From positions 1 to 64,000 of the forward strand of contig QYQL01000037.1 of the NCBI GenBank assembly GCA_007280915.1: a stretch of 64,000 bases of DNA, in the 5' to 3' direction. The DNA comes from Verrucomicrobiaceae bacterium. GTDB lineage: Bacteria > Verrucomicrobiota > Verrucomicrobiia > Chthoniobacterales > Terrimicrobiaceae. Below, in pieces: positions 36,927-46,463 of the stretch (positions are counted from its first letter, which is position 1; the number at the start of each line of letters is the position of its first letter). The notes under the pieces are model-generated. The model had not been told where the DNA came from, searched no databases, and saw only the letters and a list, made by a program, of their open reading frames with translations. The translations under genes were made by a program, and so were the position numbers.

Positions 36927-37828
36927 TCCGGAACAACCGCGCCCTGGCCCTGCCACTCGTCCTGTGGAGCATCGCGTTCCTGGCGGGTCTTGTTGTGCTT
37001 CTCGCCGGGGTGGTGAGCAACTGGATCGATGACGAGGGGCACGCGGAGCGGATTTTCCGCGCCAGGCAACTTGCCCTCAGCGGGATCGCCCTCGGGCTGA
37101 ATCCCGCGGTCAAGACCGGCGATCCGCTTCTACGCTGCGGGGACAAGGCGTCCGAGGGGTTCGTTGTCCGGCTCTCCGATGAGTCGGGGAAAATCAATCC
37201 CAACTTCTGGATCGGGCAGAACAAGCGGGATATTTTCACCACGCTTTTTGATGCATGGGGGGTGGACGCCCGGGAGCGGGATGAGGCGATTGACGGGCTG
37301 ATCGACTGGATCGACGGCGACGACTTCCGTTCCCTTGCCGGGGCGGAGCGCGGAGAATACGAGTCGGCCGGCCGGCCGGGGTTTCCAGCGAACCGCCAAC
37401 TGCTCAACATCCGCGAGATGGAAGCCGTCCTTGGCATGGACCGCGTTCTGGCCGGCCATCAGGGCTGGAAGGAGGAGTTCACGACGTTTCACAACGGGAA
37501 AATCAACATCCAGCATGCCGCGGAGCCAGTGCTTACCGAACTCGCCGGATTGACCTCCGAGCAATGTCGCTCACTTTTCGAGTTGCGTGCGGGGCCGGAT
37601 GCCGTCGAGGGTAACGAGGATGACGTCAAACTGGAATCCATCGAGGCGATCGCCGGGCTTATCGGGGCGGGCGGACGCCAGCTCGATCTGCTCGAGGAGT
37701 TTTTTGACGTTACGGGCGGAGTCCGACGCATCGAGAGCACCGGATTCTGCAGCGGAACAAAACACCGGATCGTTGTCATCGCCCCGGAAAACGGTGGAGG
37801 CCAGGTCATGAGCTGGGAGGAGGAATGA
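36923..37828 (+). CDS. gspK: Type II secretion protein GspK-like
   Basis: A 301-residue large minor pseudopilin. The N-terminal helix 'ALALPLVLWSIAFLAGLVVL' lacks glutamate 5, as is typical of GspK. 'RLSDESGKINPNFWIGQNKR', 'LIDWIDGDDF' and 'NIREMEAVLGMDRV' are recognisable GspK blocks, including the helix-hairpin-helix-like part. It caps the pseudopilus with H, I and J. ATGA overlaps at both ends. Confidence 0.85.
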
Positions 37829-39036
37829 GCGCTCCCGAATCTGTCATGCTGCCGGGCGCCGAAGCTTGGGAGCTCTGGAGGTTTCCGCAAAAGTCCGAAC
37901 CGAGATGTGAGATGTCCCCGACCGAAAAATCCATTTCCTCCGCCCCCGGGCTGCTGTTTGCGCTTCCCACCCGGAGCGTGATGGCGATGCCGCTTTGGGT
38001 TGCAGGCGAAGGGGATCCAAGGGAGCTCGCCGAACTCGAGCTTTCCGGCAGACACCTCGTGAGGCGGGATGCGGCCGTGCGCGCCATCCCTGTCGAGTCA
38101 TCGGGGGGCCGCTCGCTGATCCTCGCGCTTGCGGTCAGTAACGATTCTCCGGGAGCGGCCTGGTTTTCCAAAGCGATGTGTTTTGATGTTCCAGCCCGGC
38201 TGGTCGATCCGGCGGGAGCTGACGTCGCCGTGTGGAAAGAATCAGGCACCCTCTGTTTCGGATTTTATCGTGGTGGAAAATGTGTGGCTTTTTCCGCGAG
38301 CGGGGAATCCGCTCCGGGACCCGCCTTCTGCGGGATGCTCACCCGTCTTGCGCTGCGCCTGCGGGCGGAGGATGTCATTGTCGGGCTGCCGGCCTCGATC
38401 CGGTTGATCGGCGGATTTTCCGAGGAAGACCGCACTTCTCTGGCGGGAACGCTTCGGGCGGAGGTCGAACTGGTTTCGCCCGCTCCGCCGCCGCGGATCC
38501 CGGAAACCACGGTCGATATCCCGCCTCCCGCTGCCCAGCAGGCGCGCGAGCGTCGCGCGATTTTCCAGCGGGCAGCGTTCTTCGGCGTCATCGCGGCCGC
38601 CGTTTATGGCTTTGTTCTTCTTCTGCTCGCCGGCGAAATGGCGCTGAAGACCATCCAGCTCCGCAAACTAAAAGCCGAAGCCGAAGCCGCCGCGCCTGCG
38701 GCCGCGGAGGCAAAAAAGCTGGTGTCCGAGTGGAAGGAATTCCAGGGCGCGGTGAATCCGGAGCATTTTGCGCTCGACCAGCTTGCGGCGGTTGCTTCCG
38801 AGCTTCCCGGCGACCAGGTCCGCCTCACGCAATTTGTCCTGGAGAACGGCCGGCTGATCCTCTCCGGTGAGGCCGCCGATATTTCCCAGGCCTACCAGTT
38901 CCTCGAACGCGTGAAAAAATCACCCGTCCTGCAGGACTACGACTGGACGGCCCGCCAGCCCCAACTTGCGGGAAAGAACAAAGTACAGTTTGAAATGGAA
39001 GGAGCCCGACCCGATGCGAAAACTCGCGACGAATGA
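37825..39036 (+). CDS. gspL: GspL/PilM-N-like inner-membrane assembly protein
   Basis: A 403-residue protein with a cytoplasmic actin-like/GspL-like N-terminal half, one membrane helix ('FFGVIAAAVYGFVLLLLAGE', about residue 252-271), an Ala/Lys coiled segment and a periplasmic ferredoxin-like end ('VRLTQFVLENGRLILSGEAA'). The layout matches GspL or a PilM-PilN fusion. It links the ATPase to the inner-membrane platform. Sequence similarity to well-known GspL is low, so the name rests on layout and position. Confidence 0.65.
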   Translation: MSAPESVMLPGAEAWELWRFPQKSEPRCEMSPTEKSISSAPGLLFALPTRSVMAMPLWVAGEGDPRELAELELSGRHLVRRDAAVRAIPVESSGGRSLILALAVSNDSPGAAWFSKAMCFDVPARLVDPAGADVAVWKESGTLCFGFYRGGKCVAFSASGESAPGPAFCGMLTRLALRLRAEDVIVGLPASIRLIGGFSEEDRTSLAGTLRAEVELVSPAPPPRIPETTVDIPPPAAQQARERRAIFQRAAFFGVIAAAVYGFVLLLLAGEMALKTIQLRKLKAEAEAAAPAAAEAKKLVSEWKEFQGAVNPEHFALDQLAAVASELPGDQVRLTQFVLENGRLILSGEAADISQAYQFLERVKKSPVLQDYDWTARQPQLAGKNKVQFEMEGARPDAKTRDE

Positions 39037-39553
39037 ACGACGCCTGCTGATCTTTTTCTGCGCGGCCATTTTCCTGGCGGTAAACCTCCTTGCCGCCCGT
39101 GCGTGGATGACGTGGCGTTCCACCGTGGTCCGTGACATCGAGGCAAAGCGGAGCGAGATTGCCGAGGGACAGGTCTGGATCGAGGGGGCGGCGGCGGACG
39201 GTTCCGCCCGTGCGTGGATGGAGGCCCATCCGCCGTCGCCGTTGACCTCGGATCAGGCCAGTACCGGTCTTTTGAAATCATTCCGCGTCGCAGCTGAGGA
39301 AGCCGGCCTGAAGGTGACTGAGGAAAACCTCCTTCCTGCAGCGGATGTCAGTTCCGGAAATGCGGCGGCTCTCCAGGCGAAGCTTTCCGGGCCGTTCGCC
39401 GGGGTGACCAAGTTCCTCTTTTCGCTCCAGTCACCCGCGTCGTGGCGTTCGGTGCCGAAACTGATCGTTCGCAGCGACGCTGAGCCCCCGAATGTGCTGG
39501 TGGACATGGAGGTCCGGCAGTATTATCTTCCCGCGTCTTCAACCGGCCCATGA
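39014..39553 (+). CDS. gspM: GspM/PilO-like inner-membrane assembly protein
   Basis: A 179-residue bitopic protein: an N-terminal membrane helix ('LLIFFCAAIFLAVNLLAARA'), a short helical stretch and a ferredoxin-like periplasmic domain ('AALQAKLSGPFAGVTKFLFS'). This is the fold of GspM/PilO. It starts at 39014, 23 bases before the end of the GspL-like gene. The match is by layout and position. Confidence 0.65.
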   Translation: MRKLATNERRLLIFFCAAIFLAVNLLAARAWMTWRSTVVRDIEAKRSEIAEGQVWIEGAAADGSARAWMEAHPPSPLTSDQASTGLLKSFRVAAEEAGLKVTEENLLPAADVSSGNAAALQAKLSGPFAGVTKFLFSLQSPASWRSVPKLIVRSDAEPPNVLVDMEVRQYYLPASSTGP

Positions 39554-40125
39554 CCTTCATCTCCAAAGCGATTTTGTTTGCGCTGGTCACGGCTGCCGCC
39601 CTTGCCCAGACCGGTGATCCCTGGACCAAACCGAGGGAGATTTCCACGTTCCAGTTCCTTCTCGACAGGTCGCCATTTTCGCTGCCGACCGCCGAGGAAA
39701 GCTCCCCGCTGGCGGATCGCTATTCCCTGACCGGTGCGGTCGCGCTCGATGGGGAACCGCTGGTTTTCCTGCTGGATAAAACCACGCAGACCCGCCAGAT
39801 GGTTTCGAAGAAGATGAACCAGCAGAACATCCAGCTGGTCGAGTATCTTCCCGATCCCGACCCCCGCCACATGCGCGCCACAATCCGGGTGAACGGGGAA
39901 CTCGCGACCATCGCGTATGCCGAGGCAGCCGGACAGGCGCCTCAACCTGCGGGTCCACAGCCGAACGGGATGCCTCCGAAACCTCCCTCGGCAGTTGTCA
40001 GCGCTCCCGCAGTGCCGAATGCGATGCCCGGATCGCCGGCCATCCAACAACCGGGCGCCACACCTCCCGCGCATCGCATCATTCGCAGGAGGATCATTTC
40101 GGACCAGCCGGCTCCAGGACCATGA
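39550..40125 (+). CDS. Secreted protein at the GspC/PilP position
   Basis: A 191-residue protein with signal peptide 'MTFISKAILFALVTAAALAQ', a small beta-rich domain ('YSLTGAVALDGEPLVFLLDK') and a Pro/Ala-rich C-terminal tail of about 65 residues. The domain fits the HR/PilP-like fold that docks on the secretin N0 domain: a first strand 'YSLTGAVALDGEP' is typical of HR domains. It lies between gspM and gspD with ATGA overlaps, so it probably bridges the inner membrane platform to the secretin. Confidence 0.6.
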   Translation: MTFISKAILFALVTAAALAQTGDPWTKPREISTFQFLLDRSPFSLPTAEESSPLADRYSLTGAVALDGEPLVFLLDKTTQTRQMVSKKMNQQNIQLVEYLPDPDPRHMRATIRVNGELATIAYAEAAGQAPQPAGPQPNGMPPKPPSAVVSAPAVPNAMPGSPAIQQPGATPPAHRIIRRRIISDQPAPGP

Positions 40126-42437
40126 AAACCATGACATTTGCCATTGCCGCTCTCGCCCTCGTGGCGCAGTTGGCTTTTCCTCAGTCGTCCGCTTCGCAAC
40201 CGGCTGCCACGCCGGTCGCGCAGCCTGCTGCACCTGTTGCCCCGCCGGCTCAGGGCGCGGCTTCGACAACTGATCAGGTCAATATCCAGTTCCCGAAGAC
40301 ATCCGTTTTCGAGGTCCTTTCCCTTTACGAGACGCTGACCGGCAAGCGGATGATCCGCGATTCAAATCTGGCCGGACCGGAGCTGTCGATCATGGTCTCG
40401 CAGCCGGTCAGCAAGTCCGAAGCCGTCAAGCTGATTGAGAGTTCGCTTCTCCTCAACGGTTACAGCATCGTGCCTGTGGACGACCAGACGGTGAAGGTGT
40501 TGGGACCGGGTCGCGCGCCTCGCACCGAGGGGCTCCCGCTTTACATCGAGAGCAATGCCCTTCCCAAATCCGGCGACCAGGTGGTGAGTTTTTACAAACC
40601 CCTCGCCTTCATTTCGCCGGAGGAGGCGACCACCGTGCTGGATCAGGTCGTCCAGCGGAACGCCTACGGGGTGATCGCCGCCGTCCCGAATACGAACGCG
40701 ATCATCATCACCGACAAAACCCCGGTGATCCGCAAAGCTCTCGATGTTCTTGCCCTGATCGACGTCGAGCCCGCGCAGGTCGTCACGGAATTTGTTCCGC
40801 TCCAGCGGGCGAATGCGGAGCGGATCGTCGAGATCCTCGACGACATGTTCGGCAAGGATGAGCCGAACCAGAAAAATGGAGCGCCGGCCAATGTCCAGGC
40901 CGCACCGCCCGGGCCGAACGGCCAACCCGGGGCCGCAGCGGGCGGCTCGGGAGCCCGTTACGAAAACCGCCTTATCACCGGAAAGGCGAAATTTGTGGCA
41001 GACAAGCGCACCAACCGGATCCTGGTTGTGACCCGGCAGGAAAACTATCGCTATGTGCGCGACGTCATCACCCAGCTCGATTCCGCTGGCAGCTTTGAAG
41101 AGCCGTATGTTCGCATACTGAATTATGTCCCGGTGACCGATGTGTTTCCGGTTATTGCAGACATGCTGGCCGATGCCGAGACCGAGAAGCAGGGAGCAGG
41201 TGCCAATGCCCAGCCCACGCCTGCGAATCCTTTCAACAAGAACTCCGGGAACAGCAATTCCTCCCCGTTCGGAGGGAGTTCGTCATCTGGCACCAGCGGC
41301 AGCGGCGGGCTCAGCAAGCCGGACCGCCTCTCCGACGAAACCGCCCAGGCGGCTCCTCAGTCGGTCACCCTCGGCGAGATCAAGCTGATCGGCGACAACA
41401 GCTCGAACAGCATCATCGTTTTCGGGCCTCCCGAGAGCAAACAGCGCGCCAAGCAGATCCTTGATCTCCTCGACCAGCGTCCGAAGCAGGTCTATCTGGC
41501 GGTGGTGATCGGGCAACTCCGCGTGACGAACGACACGGAATATGGGGTCAACTACCTGATCAAATACAAAGGGGCCTCCGGCAACGGCCTCGCCGCGGCG
41601 GTTCTGAATCCACTTCTCTTTCCGAATGTCACCGGGAACAACCTTCCGGTGCCCTCCTCGATCGTCAACCCCGCCACTCTGACCAACGGGCTCGGCGCAC
41701 TCTCCGGGCTCACCGTCTTCGGCACGATCGCCGACTCGGTCGATGTCTATGCGAGGTTTCTGGAGTCCACCAACCGCTTCCGCACGCTCTCCCGGCCGGT
41801 CATTTACACCACGAACAACCGCAAGGCCACAATCCTGTCCGGACAGCGGGTTCCCATCCCGTCCTCGACTCTGACCACCGCAACCGGCGGAGGGATCAAC
41901 AACAACGGAACCGCTGTCGCCTCGACGATCCAATACCAGGATGTCGTCCTGAAGCTCGAAGTCATCCCGCTGATCAACTCCGACCGCGAGGTGAACCTCG
42001 TCATCGCGCAGACCAACGACAATATTATCGGCTCGCAGGATATTTCCGGGAACAACGTCCCCGTCATCTCCACGCAGGAGATCACCACGAGCGTGCGCGT
42101 TCCGAACGGCTCCACGATCGTGCTCGGCGGCCTCATCACGGAGGACAAAACACGGGACCAGGCTGGGATCCCTTACATCTCGAAGATCCCGGTGCTCGGA
42201 TCCCTTCTCGGCGGCCGGACGAACAATAAGGTGGAAAAGAAGGAGCTCGTCGTCATGATCCAACCGGTCGTTGTGGATTCCAACAGCGAGATGATGAAGG
42301 CGAGCGCCTACGAGGGGGACAAATCCGCGCTCGGTCAGGACGCCCAGCAGATGGCTGCACCGATCGCCGAGCAGGCCCGCGAGCCGGCCCCGTGGAAGCC
42401 CAAGCCCACGCCGACTCCACGGAAAAAGAAGAATTAA
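40122..42437 (+). CDS. gspD: Type II secretion secretin GspD
   Basis: A 771-residue outer-membrane secretin with signal peptide 'MKTMTFAIAALALVAQLAFP'. An N0 domain ('TSVFEVLSLYETLTGKRMIR') is followed by three N1-N3 domains (for example 'VVTEFVPLQRANAERIVEIL' and 'LITGKAKFVADKRTNRILVV'), with Gly/Ser/Asn-rich linkers. The secretin barrel contains 'VPNGSTIVLGGLITEDKTRD' and 'IPYISKIPVLGSLLGG'. A Pro/Lys-rich tail replaces an S-domain. It is the export pore of the system. Confidence 0.93.
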   Translation: MKTMTFAIAALALVAQLAFPQSSASQPAATPVAQPAAPVAPPAQGAASTTDQVNIQFPKTSVFEVLSLYETLTGKRMIRDSNLAGPELSIMVSQPVSKSEAVKLIESSLLLNGYSIVPVDDQTVKVLGPGRAPRTEGLPLYIESNALPKSGDQVVSFYKPLAFISPEEATTVLDQVVQRNAYGVIAAVPNTNAIIITDKTPVIRKALDVLALIDVEPAQVVTEFVPLQRANAERIVEILDDMFGKDEPNQKNGAPANVQAAPPGPNGQPGAAAGGSGARYENRLITGKAKFVADKRTNRILVVTRQENYRYVRDVITQLDSAGSFEEPYVRILNYVPVTDVFPVIADMLADAETEKQGAGANAQPTPANPFNKNSGNSNSSPFGGSSSSGTSGSGGLSKPDRLSDETAQAAPQSVTLGEIKLIGDNSSNSIIVFGPPESKQRAKQILDLLDQRPKQVYLAVVIGQLRVTNDTEYGVNYLIKYKGASGNGLAAAVLNPLLFPNVTGNNLPVPSSIVNPATLTNGLGALSGLTVFGTIADSVDVYARFLESTNRFRTLSRPVIYTTNNRKATILSGQRVPIPSSTLTTATGGGINNNGTAVASTIQYQDVVLKLEVIPLINSDREVNLVIAQTNDNIIGSQDISGNNVPVISTQEITTSVRVPNGSTIVLGGLITEDKTRDQAGIPYISKIPVLGSLLGGRTNNKVEKKELVVMIQPVVVDSNSEMMKASAYEGDKSALGQDAQQMAAPIAEQAREPAPWKPKPTPTPRKKKN

Positions 42438-42440
42438 GGC

Positions 42441-44144
42441 ATGGTCAATCTCATCGAGGACCTGACCGGAATCGCGAAGGAGACCGGCTGCAGCGAGCCG
42501 GAGAAGTGCCGGGAGACTCTGCGCCGCGCCGCATTCGCCCAGAGGTCGATGGTTGGAGCGCTGCTTGACGCGCAGCTCGTGCGCGAGCCGGATTTTCTCA
42601 AAGCCCTTTCCGTCGCCCTTGATCTTCCCTGGCGGGAAGAGAGCGAAATTCAGACCAATGAGAATGTCCGTGAAAAATTTCCCGCACGCCTCGCCCTAGG
42701 GCAGACAGTGCTTCCGGAATCGGCGATCGAGGGAGGCGAACTGCGGCTTCTGACGTTCGATCCATTTGACCATGCCGGATGGCAGGCGGTGGTGCAGCAC
42801 TGGCCCGGTCCGGTCCGCCCGGTCCTCACCACGCGCCGCCGGCTCATCGAGACGCTTAAAACCACCTACGGGGTCGGCGCGGATACTTTCGAGGAACTCA
42901 TCGAGGGTCGCGAAGACGAGGTGGGAGGGGTTCAGGAAGAAGTTAATGTGGTGGACGAGGAGGACAGCGAAGCCTCGGTGATGAAGTTCGTGAACCAGAT
43001 CCTCCGCGAGGGTCTCTCCCAGGGGGCGACGGACATCCACTTCGAACCGCTCGGGCAAGACCTCCGGATCCGCTACCGTATCGACGGCGTCCTCCACGAG
43101 ACCCCGGTTCCGCCGCGTATCAAAGTTCTGCAGGACTCGGTCATCTCGCGCCTGAAAATCATGGCCGGTCTCGACATCGCCGAGCGGCGCCTCCCGCAGG
43201 ACGGGCGCATCGCGCTTGAGCATGCTGGCATGCCGATCGATGTCCGCGTGGCGACGATCCCCTGCGTCCATGGCGAAAATGTCAGCCTCCGTCTGCTCGG
43301 TCAGGAACGTTTTGATTTCGCGCGCCTCGGCCTCGATGCGGTCGCAGAAAAACGCATCCGCAACCTGATCTCGATCCCGAACGGCATCATCCTTGTCACC
43401 GGACCGACCGGCTGCGGAAAAAGCACGTCCCTCTACACGTTTCTCAGCAGCCTGAATGTCAAAGAGCGCCGGATCGTCACGATCGAGGATCCTGTCGAGC
43501 ACAAGCTCGACGGGGTCATCCAGATCGCCGTGAAGCCGGAGATAGACCTCACGTTTGCGAATGCGCTGCGCAGCATCCTCCGCGGAGATCCGAATGTCAT
43601 CATGGTTGGCGAGATGCGCGACCACGAGACCGCGGAGATCGCGATCCGCGCGGCGCTGACCGGCCACCTGGTTTTCAGCACTCTGCACACGAACGACGCC
43701 GTTGGCGGGATCACGCGTCTTCTGGACATGAACATCGAGCCGTTCCTCGTCGGCTCGTCGGTGCGGGCGTTCATCGCGCAGCGCCTCGTCCGCCGGCTCT
43801 GCAAACATTGCTCCCAACCCGCGCACCGCAAGCCCGAGGAGCTCGCCGAATTCGGATACCCCATCGAGTGGGCGGATAAAATCCGTCGTCCCGTCGGCTG
43901 TGAAAAATGCCGCCAGAGCGGGTATGCCGGCCGCACTGCCCTTTTTGAAATTGTCATGATGACGTCCCGCCTTCAGGAACTTATCCAGAAGCGCGGCAGC
44001 GGTCCCGAACTCCGCGAACTCGCCATGCGCGAGGGGATGATCCCGCTCCGCAAAGACGGCTGGTTGAAAGTCGCCGACGGGGTCACCTCGGTGGAGGAGG
44101 TCCTCCGCGTCACCACCAGCGAGCTTGAAGCGCTGGACGAGTAG
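42441..44144 (+). CDS. gspE: Type II secretion ATPase GspE
   Basis: A 567-residue secretion ATPase. The N1E-type domain is followed by N2E (residues about 175-300) and the RecA-like domain with Walker A GPTGCGKST (321-329), the Asp box TIEDPVEH, the Walker B region VGEMRDHETA (usually GEIRD) and the His box 'TGHLVFSTLHTNDA'. Four cysteines (454, 457, 487, 490) form the zinc-binding CM domain. It ends the operon; gspF and prepilin peptidase are not in the window. Confidence 0.94.
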   Translation: MVNLIEDLTGIAKETGCSEPEKCRETLRRAAFAQRSMVGALLDAQLVREPDFLKALSVALDLPWREESEIQTNENVREKFPARLALGQTVLPESAIEGGELRLLTFDPFDHAGWQAVVQHWPGPVRPVLTTRRRLIETLKTTYGVGADTFEELIEGREDEVGGVQEEVNVVDEEDSEASVMKFVNQILREGLSQGATDIHFEPLGQDLRIRYRIDGVLHETPVPPRIKVLQDSVISRLKIMAGLDIAERRLPQDGRIALEHAGMPIDVRVATIPCVHGENVSLRLLGQERFDFARLGLDAVAEKRIRNLISIPNGIILVTGPTGCGKSTSLYTFLSSLNVKERRIVTIEDPVEHKLDGVIQIAVKPEIDLTFANALRSILRGDPNVIMVGEMRDHETAEIAIRAALTGHLVFSTLHTNDAVGGITRLLDMNIEPFLVGSSVRAFIAQRLVRRLCKHCSQPAHRKPEELAEFGYPIEWADKIRRPVGCEKCRQSGYAGRTALFEIVMMTSRLQELIQKRGSGPELRELAMREGMIPLRKDGWLKVADGVTSVEEVLRVTTSELEALDE

Positions 44145-44150
44145 CCCCGT

Positions 44151-45449
44151 TCAACCCCCGATTCCGACCGCGCGGAATTTGTCCTCGACGAACCGGAAGT
44201 GTCGTTCGGGCATGCAGGCGTGTTCGATGTCGGCCGCGGTGAGGTGCTTGGAGACGGTCGGTTCCTCCGCGAGATTTTTCGCGAGTCCGCCGCCGTCTTT
44301 CCACGTCTTCATCGCGGCGCGCTGCACCGCCTCGTAAGCGTCCTTCCTGTCCAGACCGCGCTCCGTCAGCATGAGGAGGGCGGACTGGCTGGCGTAGAGT
44401 CCGCCGGTGAGCTCCATGTTGCGCTTCATGTTCTCGGGATAGACCAGCAGGTTTGCGACCAGCTTCGTGAGCGTGACGAGCATGTAATCCACCAGCGTGC
44501 AGCTGTCGGGCAGGATGATCCGCTCGACCGAACTGTGGCTGATGTCCCGCTCGTGCCAGAGGGCGACGTTTTCGAGTGCGGCGACCGCGTTGCCCCGGAT
44601 CACGCGGGCGATGCCGCTGAGCCGCTCGCCGGTGATCGGATTCCGCTTGTGCGGCATGGCGGAGCTTCCCTTCTGCCCGGGGCTGAAATACTCCTCGACC
44701 TCCAGAACCTCGGTGCGCTGGAGGTGGCGGAATTCCGTCGCCCAGCGGTCGATGCTCGATGCGATGAGCGCCAGGGTCGTCATGAATTCCGCGTGCCGGT
44801 CGCGCTGGATGATCTGTGTGGATAGTGGCGAGGGCTTCAGACCGAGCTTTTCGCAAACCGACGCCTCGACCTTCGGATCCAGGTGCGCGTGGGTTCCCAC
44901 CGCCCCGGAGATTTTTCCGATCCGGATTCTCTCCTTGGTCTGCCCGAGTCTTTCGAGTGCGCGGGTAAACTCGTCATACATCAGCGCGAGCTTGAGTCCG
45001 AACGTGATCGGCTCGGCGTGGATCCCGTGGCTGCGGCCGATCATCGGGGTGAATTTGTGCTCGATAGCACGCTTCGCTACCGCCTCCCTCAGCGCGATCA
45101 GGTCGCGCTCGAGGATGACGGTGGACTCTAGCATCTGGACCGCCAGCGTCGTGTCGAGGAGGTCCGAGGACGTGAGGCCCTGGTGGATCCAGCGGGCGGC
45201 GGGACCGACCCGCGAGGCGACGTCTTCCAGGAACGCGATGACATCGTGGTTCGTCCGCTTTTCTATTTCCCGGACATTATCGATGTCGAAGGATCCCTTC
45301 GCGCGGATTTCCACGGCGTCCTCGCGCGGGATTGAGCCGAGATCGGCCATCGCCTCGCAGGCGAGGGTTTCGATTTCGAGCCAGATTTCAAGTTTGCGTT
45401 GCTCGGTCCAGACGGACCGCATTTCGGGCAGGCTGTAGCGTTCGATCAT
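44151..45449 (-). CDS. purB: Adenylosuccinate lyase
   Basis: A 432-residue fumarase/aspartase-superfamily enzyme that acts twice in purine synthesis, on SAICAR and adenylosuccinate. The signature GSSAMPHKRNP is intact, with 'QGLTSSDLLDTTLAVQMLES' and 'GRSHGIHAEPITFGLKLALM' carrying the other active-site residues. Length and pattern match the Bacillus/Thermotoga type. It is convergent with gspE (six bases apart) and divergent from ribH. Confidence 0.95.
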   Translation of the reverse strand: MIERYSLPEMRSVWTEQRKLEIWLEIETLACEAMADLGSIPREDAVEIRAKGSFDIDNVREIEKRTNHDVIAFLEDVASRVGPAARWIHQGLTSSDLLDTTLAVQMLESTVILERDLIALREAVAKRAIEHKFTPMIGRSHGIHAEPITFGLKLALMYDEFTRALERLGQTKERIRIGKISGAVGTHAHLDPKVEASVCEKLGLKPSPLSTQIIQRDRHAEFMTTLALIASSIDRWATEFRHLQRTEVLEVEEYFSPGQKGSSAMPHKRNPITGERLSGIARVIRGNAVAALENVALWHERDISHSSVERIILPDSCTLVDYMLVTLTKLVANLLVYPENMKRNMELTGGLYASQSALLMLTERGLDRKDAYEAVQRAAMKTWKDGGGLAKNLAEEPTVSKHLTAADIEHACMPERHFRFVEDKFRAVGIGG

Positions 45450-45565
45450 GTTGAGACGTTATTTGAACCACAGAGAACAGGGGGAGCATAGAGGAAACAC
45501 CAGAAATATTATCGGGGGGATCCGGAGAGGTTGTTGTTGCCTGATGCCGGAAAATCGCGAACATC

Positions 45566-46045
45566 ATGACCATGTCGAAGTCTGTCCCGATGCGCCCGCG
45601 TCTCGCCCCGAAGGCGACGCTTTCGTTTGCCATCGTCGCGAGCCAGTATAACGCGCAATACACCCAGTCACTTGTGGACAACGCCTACGCGGAGATCAAC
45701 GTGCTCGAGCCGGGCGCGACGGTGAACCTCGTTTCCACCCCGGGTTCCTTCGAAATCCCCCTGATGGTCCAGTCTCTCGCCGAGTTGGAGCGCTACCAGG
45801 CCATCATCGCGCTGGGGGTTCTTTTCCAGGGCGAGACCGCCCATGCCGCACTGGTCGCCCAGAGTGTGACCAATGCCCTCATGAATATCTCCATCGCCCA
45901 CCGGGTTCCAGTCATTCACGAGGTCCTCCTTGTGGAGAACGAAGAGCAGGCCCGGGCCAGGTGTTTGGATCAGGAACTCAACCGGGGAGTCGAGGCCGCC
46001 CGGGCCGCGGTCGCCGCCGCGCGCACCCTCAGGGAGATCAAATAA
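45566..46045 (+). CDS. ribH: 6,7-dimethyl-8-ribityllumazine synthase
   Basis: A 159-residue lumazine synthase, the penultimate step of riboflavin synthesis. The pattern 'FAIVASQYNAQYTQSLVDNA', 'PGSFEIPLMVQSL', 'AIIALGVLFQGETAHAALVA' and 'RVPVIHEVLLVENEEQARAR' is complete; the usual V(I)RG is FQG here. It is followed four bases on by nusB, an arrangement shared by many bacteria. No FMN riboswitch-like structure was recognised in the 116-bp upstream gap. Confidence 0.93.
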   Translation: MTMSKSVPMRPRLAPKATLSFAIVASQYNAQYTQSLVDNAYAEINVLEPGATVNLVSTPGSFEIPLMVQSLAELERYQAIIALGVLFQGETAHAALVAQSVTNALMNISIAHRVPVIHEVLLVENEEQARARCLDQELNRGVEAARAAVAAARTLREIK

Positions 46046-46049
46046 AACC

Positions 46050-46460
46050 ATGGGAGTCCGGCGTGATGCCCGCGAAGCCGCGGTCCAATACCTTTATCAG
46101 CGCGAGTTGCAGGCGGACGAAAGCGACGCCCTGCTCGAAGAATTTTTTCAACTCCGCGGGCTGAGCCCGAGTGCACGGAGGTTTTGTGAGTCCCTTCTTC
46201 AGGGCTGGATGGCGCACCGGAAGGAGATCGACGAGGCGATCAGCTGCCATGCGCGCAACTACGATTTCTCGCGCCTCTCGGCGGTGGACCGGAACATCCT
46301 GCGCATCGCCTGCCAGGAAATCCTTTTTTGCGAGGACATCCCCCCGGCTGTGGCGATCAACGAGGCGATCGAGATCGCCAAAAAATTCAGCACTGCGGAG
46401 TCGGGAAAATTCGTCAACGGGATCCTCGACAACATCCGCCGCGTGCGCCGCAAGCCCTGA
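46050..46460 (+). CDS. nusB: Transcription antitermination protein NusB
   Basis: A 136-residue all-helical NusB that binds boxA RNA with NusE in rRNA antitermination. 'REAAVQYLYQRELQ', 'RNYDFSRLSAVDRNILRIAC' and 'PPAVAINEAIEIAKKFSTAE' with 'GKFVNGILD' are diagnostic. The ATG at 46050 follows the ribH stop by four bases, and ftsY starts three bases after its stop. Confidence 0.93.
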   Translation: MGVRRDAREAAVQYLYQRELQADESDALLEEFFQLRGLSPSARRFCESLLQGWMAHRKEIDEAISCHARNYDFSRLSAVDRNILRIACQEILFCEDIPPAVAINEAIEIAKKFSTAESGKFVNGILDNIRRVRRKP

Positions 46461-46463
46461 TCG

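Noticed and set aside
45450-45565. FMN riboswitch upstream of ribH
   Set aside because: The 116-base gap is too short and has none of the conserved RFN-element stems.
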